Positions 24,801 through 33,723 are shown, counted from the first letter of the stretch. The stretch is 64,000 bases of DNA from Brotonthovivens ammoniilytica (GCF_025566885.1 NZ_JAOQJQ010000005.1:62001-126000); one strand, 5' to 3'. The notes: generated from the sequence alone by a model not told the origin. Numbers and translations: made by a program.

Positions 24801-27800
24801 TTATCTAAGCCTTGTACGAAAGTCAGAAGTAATTCTTTCACTTCCCACAGATAGTTCCAAAGGTACTTCTATTTTCCGGTTATCCTTTGTCCACCCTTCT
24901 ACTGTCACCTGATATGTTCCTTTTTCAGCCTTCAAAGGTACCTGAAACAAATAACTGCCTGTAACAAACGTTTCCTCCAGATTCGATTCTAAATCAGAAG
25001 TCCCATATACTGCATCTTTCAACAGTTTTTCCTGCTCATCATAGTATTTCAGCTCTTTTGAACTGCCTGTATCCGGCCATACAATCCGAACCTGTTTTAA
25101 ATTTCTGCACCGAAATACAATTATTCCGGTATCACCGGCAGAAAATGTCCGGTAAACCACATCTGTTTTCTGCCCCTTCATCAGTCCCCGCAGCCAGCCG
25201 GTATGATTATACAACCAGGCTTCTAAAACAGATACATGCTCTTCTGACCATCGGGCAGTAAGTGTCAGACTTTTGTTTGTATCATATTCCGCCTTGGTTT
25301 CCGAATAAATTCTGTGATTGCTGCCCTCCCAGAAGGAAAACTCCCAGCCCGCCGCCCTGATATCCGGATTTAAAATCTGAGGCTCCTTCAAATCAAGAAC
25401 CACCGGTTCCATCCAGTATTTTTCCTGGCTGTAAACAGAAAGCAGAATATCATCATCCACAGCTCCCGGTATCTGCCTGCTGCCCGTATCATAAGATATT
25501 AGATAGCTCTCACTAAGATAGATATCTTTATCTGAAATAGTTCCGGCTATCCTGCCGCTGACTCGGCTGCCATCCCGAAGCTTTGCCTCCGCCCCTGTAT
25601 CTGTATGAGAAAACGCCAGCTCAAACCGCATATGATCCTTTTTGTCATACAGGGTATCCGCTCCGCTTCCCTCCGGGTAAGCTGTCCGCACAAGTACCCG
25701 CCCCGGCCTTCGGTCACTCCCTTTATCCGTATCAAGCACAGCCACAGGCTCCTCTGTGGAAGTAAGCTTTCCCGTAATCTCTATCGCGCATCCGGGATCC
25801 AGAAATACGGTATTTCCCCGTTTCACAACAGCACTTCCCCACAGATAGAGTCTGCTTCCTTTTCCACACCGGATCCCCTGGCCTTTTCCGTAATTCTTAT
25901 ATATACTTGTTCCGCTGCCAACCGTTACTGACGCCGAACCTCTTACAGTAATACCGTCTCCTCCGGATTTCGAACCGTTCTCATATATGGCTGTATCCAA
26001 AATACTTCCTGTTCCACAGGTTCCTGCTGTCGACTTATAAAAGCAAATGCCTCCTCCCTCTTTCTCTGAACGGTTTTGATAAACCTGACAATTTCTGATT
26101 ACCGTCTTTCCCGCTGTTATAATTCCTCCTCCGTGATTTCCATTTTCAGCCCGGTTTCCGGAAACCACCGCACCTTCTACATGTAAACGGCCTCCCAGAC
26201 TTTTTATCCCTCCTCCCCCATTTTCAAGAGACCTGTTATTTTGTACCTTTACGCTTCCTTTGATATACAGCATATTCTTCTCAGCAGAAGACTCAAAAAT
26301 CCCGCCGCCATCACCGGACGCTGTATTACTGCTGATTTGTATATTACCTGTCCGCTGGTTATGCTCTTTAGTATCATCACAATTTACATAGCACTCCGCA
26401 TATACCCCGCTGGCCTCCTGGCCCATTCTGATGCCTCCTCCCTCCCCGTTTGAGTCTCCTCCTCCATACAGTTCAGATACCTGCACCCCACGGGAACTGT
26501 CTGCACGGTTGCTGCTGACTGAAATAGTTCCCTCCATAAAAAGTTTACCGGATGCTGCATTGATTCCGCCTCCTCCGGCGGCGCCTTTGGAAGTATTATA
26601 ATCAATTCGGATCTTTTTCTTTCCTTCAAGCACAACCGTTCCAAGAGAATATATTCCCCCTCCCGCTCCCAGCCGGTACTGCTTCTTTTTCCCCGTTGTC
26701 CGATTCTCTCTGGCATAGTTTCCGCAAGCGGAGGTATTTTTATCTGAAGATTCATAACAGCCTGTACTTCCCCCGATGCGTCCCCCTGTAACAGTCAGTT
26801 TACAGCCTTTGTCTACATAAATCCCGCCTCCTGCCGCTGCCCGGTTGGCCGCAATTACGCCTCCTGACATGTTCATAACCGCCGACTGATATAAAAATAT
26901 ACCCCCTCCTAAAGAGCCGGATTCTGTATCCGAGCCAAGACGTCCATTATTCCAGACCGCGCCGCCTGTCATAGTTAGAGTTCCGCCTTTTTGTTCGATT
27001 CCATGCGCTCTGCTTCCAGAAATTTTCTCACTCCCGGAGACGGTCTCATCCGCCTTCTTTTGCCCATTCAAAGTAATCGTTCCACCGCTGATTAAAGTCC
27101 TTCCCAAACTATATATTCCTACTGCATTCCCAACTACACTGCTTCCCTGATACAGACATATATCTGCATTGCTGCTTAGTGCCTGTATCCCATATTTCAT
27201 CCCTTTTCCGGTCAAGTCTCCTACCGTTCCATAACAGTCAAAAACACCTCCCTCTGACAGGCGAACCGCTGACTGAGCACAGCCCTTCTGATCAATCTGT
27301 ACCCCTGTTCCAATACACAGTCTGGCATCTTGAACATTCAATACACATTCCATTTCATATCTATTTTCCTGTGGAGCAATTTTCTGGCTGCTTCCGGACA
27401 AAGTCACAAACAGGGTGTCTTTCTTAATTTTCACTTCCGAATCACAGTTGATCTGATCAATTAAAAGCACTTCCCCGCAATGAACGCTGTCCTGCACATT
27501 ATTCAGTGACTGCATATCCGATGCACACACAGCGCTTGCATACCCCTGTTCTGATATTACAGCTCCGTCGACCACAGTATCTTTTACCATAAATCCTGTT
27601 TCTTCATCAAAAAAATACCAGTCCCTTTCCCCGTTTTTTTCTGTAAACCGCCAGCCCACCGCATAAAAATTTTCTTTTTCATAATAACGCTCTCCAAAAA
27701 TTCCGTCAGATAACACGTAACACCATGCCCCAGAAGAGCTCTTCTGACGGGAAGCACTTAAAATTTTATCAAATCTGCTCTCCTGCTTTCCTTTACCTTT

Positions 27801-28010
27801 TGAAATCTCTGCCTGTCTGCTTATATCCTTATGTACCATTCTGCTCAGATCATAAATATTCCCGGTAAAAGTTTCTAAACTGCTCACCGGACCTGTATCT
27901 GCTTTTGTAAAATTCTGCTTTTTATGTTCCTGGCAAAAAACAGTCAGAATACCAGCAATCAGGCAAACAGCCAATACCCCGCATACTCTCCCGGCAGATT
28001 TTCGTTTCAC
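24801..28010 (-). CDS. Large secreted right-handed beta-helix protein at the end of the Tad operon
   Basis: A 1069-residue protein of unknown function. An N-terminal signal or anchor (about 8-25, VCGVLAVCLIAGILTVF) exports it. About 165-770 is a long stretch of beta-helix coils with recurring GGGI(Y/F)/NRA/SGN motifs (GGGIFLYQSAVMNMSGGVI, GGGIYSLGTVVLEG, GGGGINAASGKLFMEG, GGGIMxG-like), typical of pectin-lyase-like surface adhesins. About 860-935 resembles an InlB/Flg_new-type repeat (ISYDTGS...SLTLTARWSEE). About 945-1050 looks like a beta-sandwich (GSYLFQVPLKAEKGTYQVTVEG). No LPxTG sorting signal or C-terminal membrane helix is present. GTG start overlaps the CpaB-like stop (GTGA), so it is co-transcribed with the pilus genes and may be a pilus-associated adhesin; this is inference. 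Confidence 0.8.
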   Translation of the reverse strand: MKRKSAGRVCGVLAVCLIAGILTVFCQEHKKQNFTKADTGPVSSLETFTGNIYDLSRMVHKDISRQAEISKGKGKQESRFDKILSASRQKSSSGAWCYVLSDGIFGERYYEKENFYAVGWRFTEKNGERDWYFFDEETGFMVKDTVVDGAVISEQGYASAVCASDMQSLNNVQDSVHCGEVLLIDQINCDSEVKIKKDTLFVTLSGSSQKIAPQENRYEMECVLNVQDARLCIGTGVQIDQKGCAQSAVRLSEGGVFDCYGTVGDLTGKGMKYGIQALSSNADICLYQGSSVVGNAVGIYSLGRTLISGGTITLNGQKKADETVSGSEKISGSRAHGIEQKGGTLTMTGGAVWNNGRLGSDTESGSLGGGIFLYQSAVMNMSGGVIAANRAAAGGGIYVDKGCKLTVTGGRIGGSTGCYESSDKNTSACGNYARENRTTGKKKQYRLGAGGGIYSLGTVVLEGKKKIRIDYNTSKGAAGGGGINAASGKLFMEGTISVSSNRADSSRGVQVSELYGGGDSNGEGGGIRMGQEASGVYAECYVNCDDTKEHNQRTGNIQISSNTASGDGGGIFESSAEKNMLYIKGSVKVQNNRSLENGGGGIKSLGGRLHVEGAVVSGNRAENGNHGGGIITAGKTVIRNCQVYQNRSEKEGGGICFYKSTAGTCGTGSILDTAIYENGSKSGGDGITVRGSASVTVGSGTSIYKNYGKGQGIRCGKGSRLYLWGSAVVKRGNTVFLDPGCAIEITGKLTSTEEPVAVLDTDKGSDRRPGRVLVRTAYPEGSGADTLYDKKDHMRFELAFSHTDTGAEAKLRDGSRVSGRIAGTISDKDIYLSESYLISYDTGSRQIPGAVDDDILLSVYSQEKYWMEPVVLDLKEPQILNPDIRAAGWEFSFWEGSNHRIYSETKAEYDTNKSLTLTARWSEEHVSVLEAWLYNHTGWLRGLMKGQKTDVVYRTFSAGDTGIIVFRCRNLKQVRIVWPDTGSSKELKYYDEQEKLLKDAVYGTSDLESNLEETFVTGSYLFQVPLKAEKGTYQVTVEGWTKDNRKIEVPLELSVGSERITSDFRTRLR

Positions 28011-28684
28011 ATAATCCCCTCCTGTGCTGCCGGCAGCGTTATAATCGTCTCATCCCCGTCTCTTAACAGTTCTATCATCCGTTCCGCTTCCCTCCTCTCC
28101 ATAATCACACAAAACATTGTACAGGGCTGTTTTCTGTCTGAAGCATCTACTTTATTTCCATTCTCATCCAGAGCCTCTTTCACATAGACATTTTCAGCCA
28201 CGCACAAATACTTTGTTGTTCCGTATTCTGTCATCCTCACTGTTCCCACATTGATCCTGTCCCCGCCCCGGATATGTCCTCCTGCACTGTCAGAAACAGA
28301 AGATGCTGTCAAAGCCAGTTCTGTGGGTTCTTCCATTTGTTTTTCCAAATCTTCGGGTTTATAAAAGTCATCTCGTACAATAATCTCTCTGTTATGAACA
28401 GAACTTCCGGTTGTATAGCCTACCAGCCACCGGATATCCTCAGGCGCATCCTTCGGTATCAGTTCCTTATTTACCTCTTTTGTGCAAAACAGTTCATTCA
28501 CATTATTTTTGGTAATTTTCACTCCCTGCTCAATATCACTTTTGGCCACAACAGCCGCTTTCACTTCTCCCCGGGACAGGGCAGATACACCGGCCGCATA
28601 AAAAATGCCTGCCAGCAAAACAGACACCGCCACAGATACCGCAGTAAATGCCAATTTGTCTTTCCACTTTCTTTTCTTTTTCAT
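28007..28684 (-). CDS. CpaB/RcpC-like SAF-domain protein of the Tad pilus
   Basis: A 225-residue protein with an N-terminal membrane anchor (about 10-33) and a SAF domain (about 40-110: AAVVAKSDIEQGVKITKNNV, GSSVHNREIIVRDDF), followed by the RcpC-type segment GGHIRGGDRINVGTVRMTEYG. CpaB proteins belong to Tad/Flp assembly machines. In Gram-positive bacteria there is no outer-membrane secretin, so it probably acts in the wall zone and may bind peptidoglycan or pilin through the SAF domain. It sits between a pseudopilin gene (1-base gap) and the beta-helix gene (4-bp overlap). Confidence 0.82.
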   Translation of the reverse strand: MKKKRKWKDKLAFTAVSVAVSVLLAGIFYAAGVSALSRGEVKAAVVAKSDIEQGVKITKNNVNELFCTKEVNKELIPKDAPEDIRWLVGYTTGSSVHNREIIVRDDFYKPEDLEKQMEEPTELALTASSVSDSAGGHIRGGDRINVGTVRMTEYGTTKYLCVAENVYVKEALDENGNKVDASDRKQPCTMFCVIMERREAERMIELLRDGDETIITLPAAQEGIM

Positions 28685-29374
28685 TTATTCCTCCAGACTG
28701 CTCACTACATCCGTGAGAATATCCAATTCCACCGGCAGCGTTTTCCCTCCATATGCCTTTATGCCAAAACGTATTCTGACATACACAGAAGTCCCGCAGA
28801 TTTCCTTTTTTCTTCCATTATGCATCTGTATATAAATACTGTTCCCACTTTGCCTGCCAGTTTTTTTTCGAACCCGCTGCCCAAAAGACAGCTGTTTTTT
28901 TATATTTCCAATCTCTGACACCCGTCTATCCTTTGCAATGCCATTCCCCGGTAAAAACTGCAGTTTTCCTTCTGCCGTTAACAGATCTGTCTTATAGACA
29001 GAGCCGTAAGATACATTATATAAGTCCAGTACTTCTACAGAAAACGGCATCTCTGATGAAAAATATACAGAGCGCGGATCCGGATAAAAACCTTCATCCA
29101 AACTCAGACACTGCCGGAAAGACTGCATAAAAGCTTCCTTTGCTCTGGACAAATCGGTAATGACCAGTTCTCCCTCACTGCTGTAAACCTCAAGATCCGG
29201 TGTCTGCCCGGCAAGTGCAGCAAAGGCCAGCGCATCCTGCACAACATAAAGCGCAGAACACTGCAGCATATAGCTGCAAACCGCACCGCCCAGAAAAAGC
29301 AGCAGAAAAATCCCCGCCAGCGACCACGGAATAACTGCCATTCCGGAATCCTTTATCTTTTTATATTTCCACAT
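28685..29374 (-). CDS. TadE/TadG-like pseudopilin
   Basis: A 229-residue protein with one N-terminal hydrophobic helix (about 12-38, AVIPWSLAGIFLLLFLGGAV) and an extracellular part rich in beta strands. The layout, a short basic cytoplasmic tail, then a long hydrophobic helix with ALAFAALAGQT following, and its place in the pilus operon match TadE/TadG-like minor pilins of Firmicutes. There is no von Willebrand domain as in large TadG. Exact family not recognised. Confidence 0.65.
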   Translation of the reverse strand: MWKYKKIKDSGMAVIPWSLAGIFLLLFLGGAVCSYMLQCSALYVVQDALAFAALAGQTPDLEVYSSEGELVITDLSRAKEAFMQSFRQCLSLDEGFYPDPRSVYFSSEMPFSVEVLDLYNVSYGSVYKTDLLTAEGKLQFLPGNGIAKDRRVSEIGNIKKQLSFGQRVRKKTGRQSGNSIYIQMHNGRKKEICGTSVYVRIRFGIKAYGGKTLPVELDILTDVVSSLEE

Positions 29375-29401
29375 ATTTTAACTTTCCACACGCAATATTC
29401 T

Positions 29402-29854
29402 TTAATGCTTCCCTGTTGAACTTTGTATCCTGATTATCTCTCTGCTTCGGTTTTCATCTAAATAACCGGATGTTAAAAACGGGAAATCCCATTTTACGTT
29501 TCCAGTAATCTGAACCTCCACTTTACTTCCATAGACTGCCGGGTCAAAACTTGTAACTTCTCCCCATCTTCCATCTGACTGCCGGATTCCCCGGACCTGT
29601 ATTTTCCCCTGACAGACCCCTGCCTCTAAAAGCTGTGCAGATAACTCCTCCCTGGTATCTTCATCCAGATATCCCCAGGTTTCCAGCTGCAGCACGGCTC
29701 TTCTGGCTGTCTGGTCTATAATATTTTTCAGCTGAATCTGTTCCAGAAAAGATACTGCCAGAAACATTATGACTGCCAAAGCCAGGATACTTACAAATAG
29801 CGTCAGTATATTTTCCAGAAATCCCCTGTCTTTTCTTTTTATTATATCTGCCAC
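29402..29854 (-). CDS. DUF4320/TadE-like minor pilin
   Basis: A 150-residue protein with an N-terminal hydrophobic helix (about 14-36) after MADIIKRKDRGFLEN. The KDRGFLEN-helix-QIQLKNIIDQTARRAVLQLE pattern resembles the DUF4320 family found in Firmicutes Tad loci. GTG start with AGGAAAG upstream. It is between the pilin candidate and the TadG-like gene. The RG-F-E sequence before the helix could be a prepilin peptidase site. Confidence 0.65.
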   Translation of the reverse strand: MADIIKRKDRGFLENILTLFVSILALAVIMFLAVSFLEQIQLKNIIDQTARRAVLQLETWGYLDEDTREELSAQLLEAGVCQGKIQVRGIRQSDGRWGEVTSFDPAVYGSKVEVQITGNVKWDFPFLTSGYLDENRSREIIRIQSSTGKH

Positions 29855-29882
29855 TTTCTTTCCTGCTGCCCTCCAGCTCTTT

Positions 29883-30116
29883 TTAGAGCCCCTGAAACAT
29901 GCTTGTTATTTTCTCCTCCAGATCTGAACACAGCGAGAGAATAACCGGCTTTAAGGCTGCAGATAAAACCAGTACAAGAGCTACACCAATCACACACATA
30001 GCAATGACAGTTATAACATGACTCTCTCCTCTGTCTCTTTTTAATAAAAAAGCCTGAAATCCTATTCTTATCCGAATCCACACATATTCCATCATTTCTT
30101 TTAATTTCTTTTTCAT
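29883..30116 (-). CDS. Flp/type IVb pilin candidate
   Basis: A 77-residue protein, the only one in the locus with the size of a major Flp pilin. It has a basic leader up to LLKRDRG, then ESHVITVIAMCVIGVALVLVL, a hydrophobic helix in which Glu follows Gly as in prepilin sites (G/xxxxE-like, here G/ES), and a short polar tail. Cleavage after Gly30 would leave a mature pilin of about 47 residues. Similarity is by shape and context only; classical Flp pilins have a Tyr after Glu, which is absent. Confidence 0.6.
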   Translation of the reverse strand: MKKKLKEMMEYVWIRIRIGFQAFLLKRDRGESHVITVIAMCVIGVALVLVLSAALKPVILSLCSDLEEKITSMFQGL

Positions 30117-30137
30117 TCCGTTTCCTTTCCCGTCTGC

Positions 30138-30848
30138 TTATGTCAGAATCCCTGTTATAGAATCATAAAAAGACATTGCCAAAAGATAAATTGCCGTTAA
30201 GATAATTACAGAAAAAATCAGAAGGCTAAACGCCAGTACTCTGCGCTCTACCTGATTTCTTCTGCGGACAAGAAGCTGTCTCTCCATATCTGTAATCTGT
30301 TCTGTCATATCCCCCAGCATCCTGGTCATTCGCCCGCTCTGCCCCGCCTGAAGGATAATCACACAGAACTGATCTATATACTCATTGTTAAATTTACACT
30401 CAAACTCCTGCACAGCAGCCGTAATATCGCTGGTTGCTACAATTTTTCCATTCATTTCCAGCAAAGCTTGTTTCAGCCTCCTGTTTGCTGTGGCAAGATA
30501 ACATACAGCCAGCGTATTTGTAAGATACATCCCTGCTTTTGTCTGTATTTTTACATATTCATACAACCGCCTGATATCCGGCATCATCCGAAGATTATCC
30601 CGGTAATCCGACAGCTTAAGGGCACATTCCGGAAGCCAGAAACCTGCTATTCCGGCTGCACCTGCTGCCAGACAGATAACCGCAGGCCGCCCCAGAAATA
30701 TCCCTGCTGCCAGACCGCTTACATTTCCAAGAAAGAAACCTGTCAGAATACGAACCCGGAAATATTTCTGCTCCGTAATCCCCGGAAACCAAAAACAGGC
30801 CCCTGTTTTTTGTAAAAACACCTCCCGCCGGCCACTTATTCCAATCAT
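30138..30848 (-). CDS. tadC: TadC-like inner platform protein
   Basis: A 236-residue member of the GspF/T2SSF superfamily that forms the membrane platform of the Tad pilus with TadB. Hydrophobic segments lie near 30-70 and at the C-terminus (about 205-228). The cytoplasmic helical part includes the GspF-like RLYEYVKIQTKAGM and QAGQSGRMTRMLGDMTEQI, with the conserved G-x-L. The ATG at 30848 overlaps the tadB stop by 4 bp (ATGA); a longer frame starting 63 bases upstream was rejected. Confidence 0.85.
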   Translation of the reverse strand: MIGISGRREVFLQKTGACFWFPGITEQKYFRVRILTGFFLGNVSGLAAGIFLGRPAVICLAAGAAGIAGFWLPECALKLSDYRDNLRMMPDIRRLYEYVKIQTKAGMYLTNTLAVCYLATANRRLKQALLEMNGKIVATSDITAAVQEFECKFNNEYIDQFCVIILQAGQSGRMTRMLGDMTEQITDMERQLLVRRRNQVERRVLAFSLLIFSVIILTAIYLLAMSFYDSITGILT

Positions 30849-31855
30849 CCCCCGCTCCTTTCCTGATCTTTCAGACAAGTGTTCCATATCATAAATAAGA
30901 GCACCATACACCAGCAGAGTACAATAATCCTTCCAGGCGCATATTTCAGAATATCTCTCATAGAAATCCGTGTCATAGCGGTAAGCATTCCCATCATAAC
31001 CACTCCCATCAGCAGTATAAAAGCGGTCTGAATCCGTCCTTCCTTTGATATTTCTTTTTCCTCTCTCCGGGCTGCTATATAATGCTGCAGGCTCTGCCGC
31101 ATATCTCTAAGAACCTCACTGTAATTTGCTTCATTCCTGGAACAGATTTCAAGATTACGTATTATCTCCTGAAATTTTGGATGTTGAATCTGATAAATCA
31201 ATTCCCAGACTGCATCGTAACGGTTTCCAGTCATCACCGCCTGGCGGCTGCACGCAATGACAGCACTCCTTAAGGGTTCCTTTAAATAGCGGCCGGTTCT
31301 CTCCAGAATACGAAACAGATCCTGCTCTGATCTGCTGAAATTATCCACCAGATTCAAAAATGGAAGAAGCTCTCTTTCTGTTTGATTTAATTTTCTTAAC
31401 CGCAGCACTTTTAACCCGTAACTGCCTGCGAAAAGTACCGCGCCCGGCCACAGCAGAGTCCATGCCGCCTTCCCCCCTGACTTCTGGATTATCATGATTA
31501 AAATCAGAAAACCGCCAGCTGCTGCAGATATAAGCAGCAGTCCATACAGCTGTGAGTTTAAAAACGGAAGCTTCTTCTTAATCTGGCTTTGAACAAAATA
31601 CTGGTCCCACTTTTGGATCCATGGTATTTTTTCCTGCTCTCCATATTCCATCATCACTTCTACATACTGATTCATACGTTTCTTCTGAACTTCCTGGGTA
31701 CTCCAAATCAGTGTCTCCCAGCCTGTTTTTATCCATCTGCGCTCTGCAGACAGATTTAAAAACCGATAGCAGTTAAAAAACATCATGATTCCTAACACAC
31801 CGCATCCGGACATCATCAGTATCCTGGCACTTACCGGAACTTCTAACTGTAACAT
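30845..31855 (-). CDS. tadB: TadB-like inner platform protein
   Basis: A 336-residue membrane protein, second GspF-type platform component. Hydrophobic segments near 10-28, 105-125, 130-148, 285-305 and 310-330. The cytoplasmic T2SSF domain has PFLNLVDNFSRSEQDLFRIL and ICSRNEANYSEVLRDMRQSL. It overlaps the tadA 3' end by 13 bp in another frame and tadC by 4 bp, so expression is tightly coupled. Confidence 0.85.
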   Translation of the reverse strand: MLQLEVPVSARILMMSGCGVLGIMMFFNCYRFLNLSAERRWIKTGWETLIWSTQEVQKKRMNQYVEVMMEYGEQEKIPWIQKWDQYFVQSQIKKKLPFLNSQLYGLLLISAAAGGFLILIMIIQKSGGKAAWTLLWPGAVLFAGSYGLKVLRLRKLNQTERELLPFLNLVDNFSRSEQDLFRILERTGRYLKEPLRSAVIACSRQAVMTGNRYDAVWELIYQIQHPKFQEIIRNLEICSRNEANYSEVLRDMRQSLQHYIAARREEKEISKEGRIQTAFILLMGVVMMGMLTAMTRISMRDILKYAPGRIIVLCWCMVLLFMIWNTCLKDQERSGG

Positions 31856-33033
31856 CCCATTCCCCCTTTTAGTATCTCCCCGAGCCGGTTTAATCCGGTT
31901 TCCCGATTATAGATCTCTCGATAGATTAAATTCCCCTCCGCGGCATCATAACCCGCCGTCTCCGTAATTTCACAGATTTTAAAATCCTTTACAAAGATAA
32001 TGGTCCTAAGATCCTGAAACATCTCAAGCACCTGCTCCCTTGTATAATCTCCGGCATATTTGGCATAATCCGAAAGCTTTATCATGGCTTCCCGGGAAGA
32101 CATGGCATGAAGGCTGGTCCAGCATCTGTGTCCGGTATAGGAAGCATTCAAAAAATACAATGCCTCACTCCCCTTTATCTCCCCAATTACAAAGTAATCC
32201 AAATCCATTAACAGCCCGTTTCTGGCCAGATCCTCCAGCTGATAATTAACAGCAGCATCTCCAAAACCTGTCACAATATGCTGAAACATCATTTCCGGAT
32301 GCGTATGACTGAACAGTTCTTCATTTTCCTGAATCACCAGACAGCTTTTATCTTTGGGAATCATATCCAAAAATGCATTCATTCCGGTTGTCTTACCAGA
32401 CCCTCCTTTCCCGCACCAGACCATCCCACCGTCAGATGATACCTGTCTGATAAGATATTGAGCTATTTCATCCGTTAAAAATTCCTTTTCCACCAATTCT
32501 CCCACCGTAATTTTAGTCTTTGGAATCTTGCGGATATGAATATACGGCGTTTCAACAGAGTTTACAAATGGCGTTGTCACATTAAATCTGAGAATAAAAT
32601 CTGAATCTCCTTTTCGGTCTGTCCAGCTTGCTACCGCATTCACCGCACTTAATGAACGTTCTCCTTTGGTTGCGCAATAATCGGCAAATAGTTTCAAATC
32701 TTCCGGTGTGTCAAAAACAGCAGCGGATTTTTCTCTTTTCCCTTTCCGTTTCACCCGGATATTGTCGTAGGACATAATCCGGATATCTGAAATCTCCGGA
32801 TCTGTAATCAGCCCGGAAATTACCCGGTACCCCCAGATATGCCGGATTACCTCTTCCATTACAAGCCCTGTATAGCAATCGTCAAGACGCAGTACCTGCA
32901 CCAGATACTGTCTCACAAGGTCTAAAAAAGCCTTTTTCGACAATTGCCCCCGGTACATTCGGTTCAAAACAGCAGCCTCCTGGGTGGCATAATACTCCAT
33001 TACATTTTGAACTGCTTTTCTGACATCATTCAT
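31843..33033 (-). CDS. tadA: TadA/CpaF secretion ATPase of the Tad pilus
   Basis: Hexameric ATPase that powers pilus assembly. From the chosen ATG it is 396 residues. An N-terminal helical domain is followed by the CpaF core: SDIRIMSYDNIRVKR (about 82-96), RKIPKTKITVGEL (about 168-180), Walker A GKGGSGKT (208-215), Asp box VIQENEELF, Walker B DYFVIGEIKGSEA, and His box GHRCWTSLHAMS. The start is set by GGGGAGG six bases before ATG at 33033; a longer frame (35 more residues, Cys-rich) has no ribosome binding site. It is the second gene of the operon, after the prepilin peptidase. Confidence 0.92.
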   Translation of the reverse strand: MNDVRKAVQNVMEYYATQEAAVLNRMYRGQLSKKAFLDLVRQYLVQVLRLDDCYTGLVMEEVIRHIWGYRVISGLITDPEISDIRIMSYDNIRVKRKGKREKSAAVFDTPEDLKLFADYCATKGERSLSAVNAVASWTDRKGDSDFILRFNVTTPFVNSVETPYIHIRKIPKTKITVGELVEKEFLTDEIAQYLIRQVSSDGGMVWCGKGGSGKTTGMNAFLDMIPKDKSCLVIQENEELFSHTHPEMMFQHIVTGFGDAAVNYQLEDLARNGLLMDLDYFVIGEIKGSEALYFLNASYTGHRCWTSLHAMSSREAMIKLSDYAKYAGDYTREQVLEMFQDLRTIIFVKDFKICEITETAGYDAAEGNLIYREIYNRETGLNRLGEILKGGMGCYS

Positions 33034-33141
33034 ACGCATCCTCCCCTGAACATTCCCGATTCCACATTTAACTCTGCACCTGGCAGAAAAACACCAGCAG
33101 GCCCCTGCTTTATTTCGCCGTATGAGCCGCACATTCAAAAA

Positions 33142-33585
33142 CTACCGTTTATAAAAAAACAGCTCCAGCAGAACATAGCTGCACAGCAGATGAATAGTAA
33201 AAGGTCCGCCCTTACATTTTCCTGCAGCATAATTTCTGATTCCTGCTGAAAAGAATGAGACGCACAAAAACAGTGTCTCTGCAGCAATGAGAGCTACTCC
33301 TCTGCTCCTGGTGCTAAACAGTAAAAACATGGACATAATCATATACCAGTCCGCCTTTCCAATATTACCTGCCCTGCACAGCTTACTGATTACCAGCAGA
33401 AAGGCTCCTGAAATACAAAGATTTTCAGGATAGAAAGGGATTCCGTTTCTATGTCTGGCTGTCCATATTAATAAACAGACCAGACACTCCAGATAACTGA
33501 CAGCTCTTGGTATCATCTGCTCCTTTTCATCAAACCAGACAACAATTCCAAAACATACATAAGCAAGGAATTTGGATAACAGCAG
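33142..33585 (-). CDS. tadV: TadV/CpaA-type prepilin peptidase, non-ATG start
   Basis: Integral membrane aspartyl protease (A24 family) that should cleave the Flp prepilin leader. If read only from the first ATG (33516) it lacks the first catalytic aspartate. In the same frame the 23 codons upstream encode a hydrophobic helix and WFDEKEQMIP, which fits the D-x5-IP motif; the second motif is GNIGKAD. Counted from the first CTG (33583-33585) the aspartates are at 19 and 79, the usual spacing. Upstream of that frame is a TGA, and the only start-like codons are two CTGs, nine bases after a strong GGGGAGG. Either CTG is used or a one-base frameshift separates the GTG at 33592 from the body. About 147 residues, four or so membrane segments. 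Confidence 0.7.
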   Translation of the reverse strand: MLLSKFLAYVCFGIVVWFDEKEQMIPRAVSYLECLVCLLIWTARHRNGIPFYPENLCISGAFLLVISKLCRAGNIGKADWYMIMSMFLLFSTRSRGVALIAAETLFLCVSFFSAGIRNYAAGKCKGGPFTIHLLCSYVLLELFFYKR

Positions 33586-33723
33586 ATATCACTTCCTCCC
33601 CAAAATTTTAATTAACTGTGAGAATTACCCGCGACGTGCGGAAAGAATCAAGATCATTTTTAAGATATAAAAAGTATAACAGGGATCAGAACATAAAAAC
33701 AGTTGGGATGTTTTACAAAAAAC
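33586..33723. promoter_or_regulatory. Leader and promoter region of the Tad operon
   Basis: About 140 AT-rich bases between the prepilin peptidase and the hemL terminator. It holds GGGGAGG (about 33595-33602) and a minus-strand TATACT near 33674 that could be a -10 box. A good -35 partner was not found, so the promoter may need an activator. Confidence 0.4.

Noticed and set aside
24791..24814. Hairpin AAGGCT / AGCCTT around the beta-helix stop codon as terminator
   Set aside because: The stem encloses the stop codon and is not followed by a T run on the minus strand.
24801..28010. DNA repeats in the beta-helix gene
   Set aside because: The repetition is at protein level (GGGI-type coils) with divergent nucleotide sequence, so it is not a DNA repeat array.
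29883..30081. Alternative minus-strand frame at 29842-30081 (Cys/Gly-rich)
   Set aside because: It is a shadow of the pilin candidate in another frame, without a ribosome binding site.
33034..33138. Longer N-terminus of TadA
   Set aside because: No ribosome binding site; GGGGAGG is placed for the ATG at 33033.
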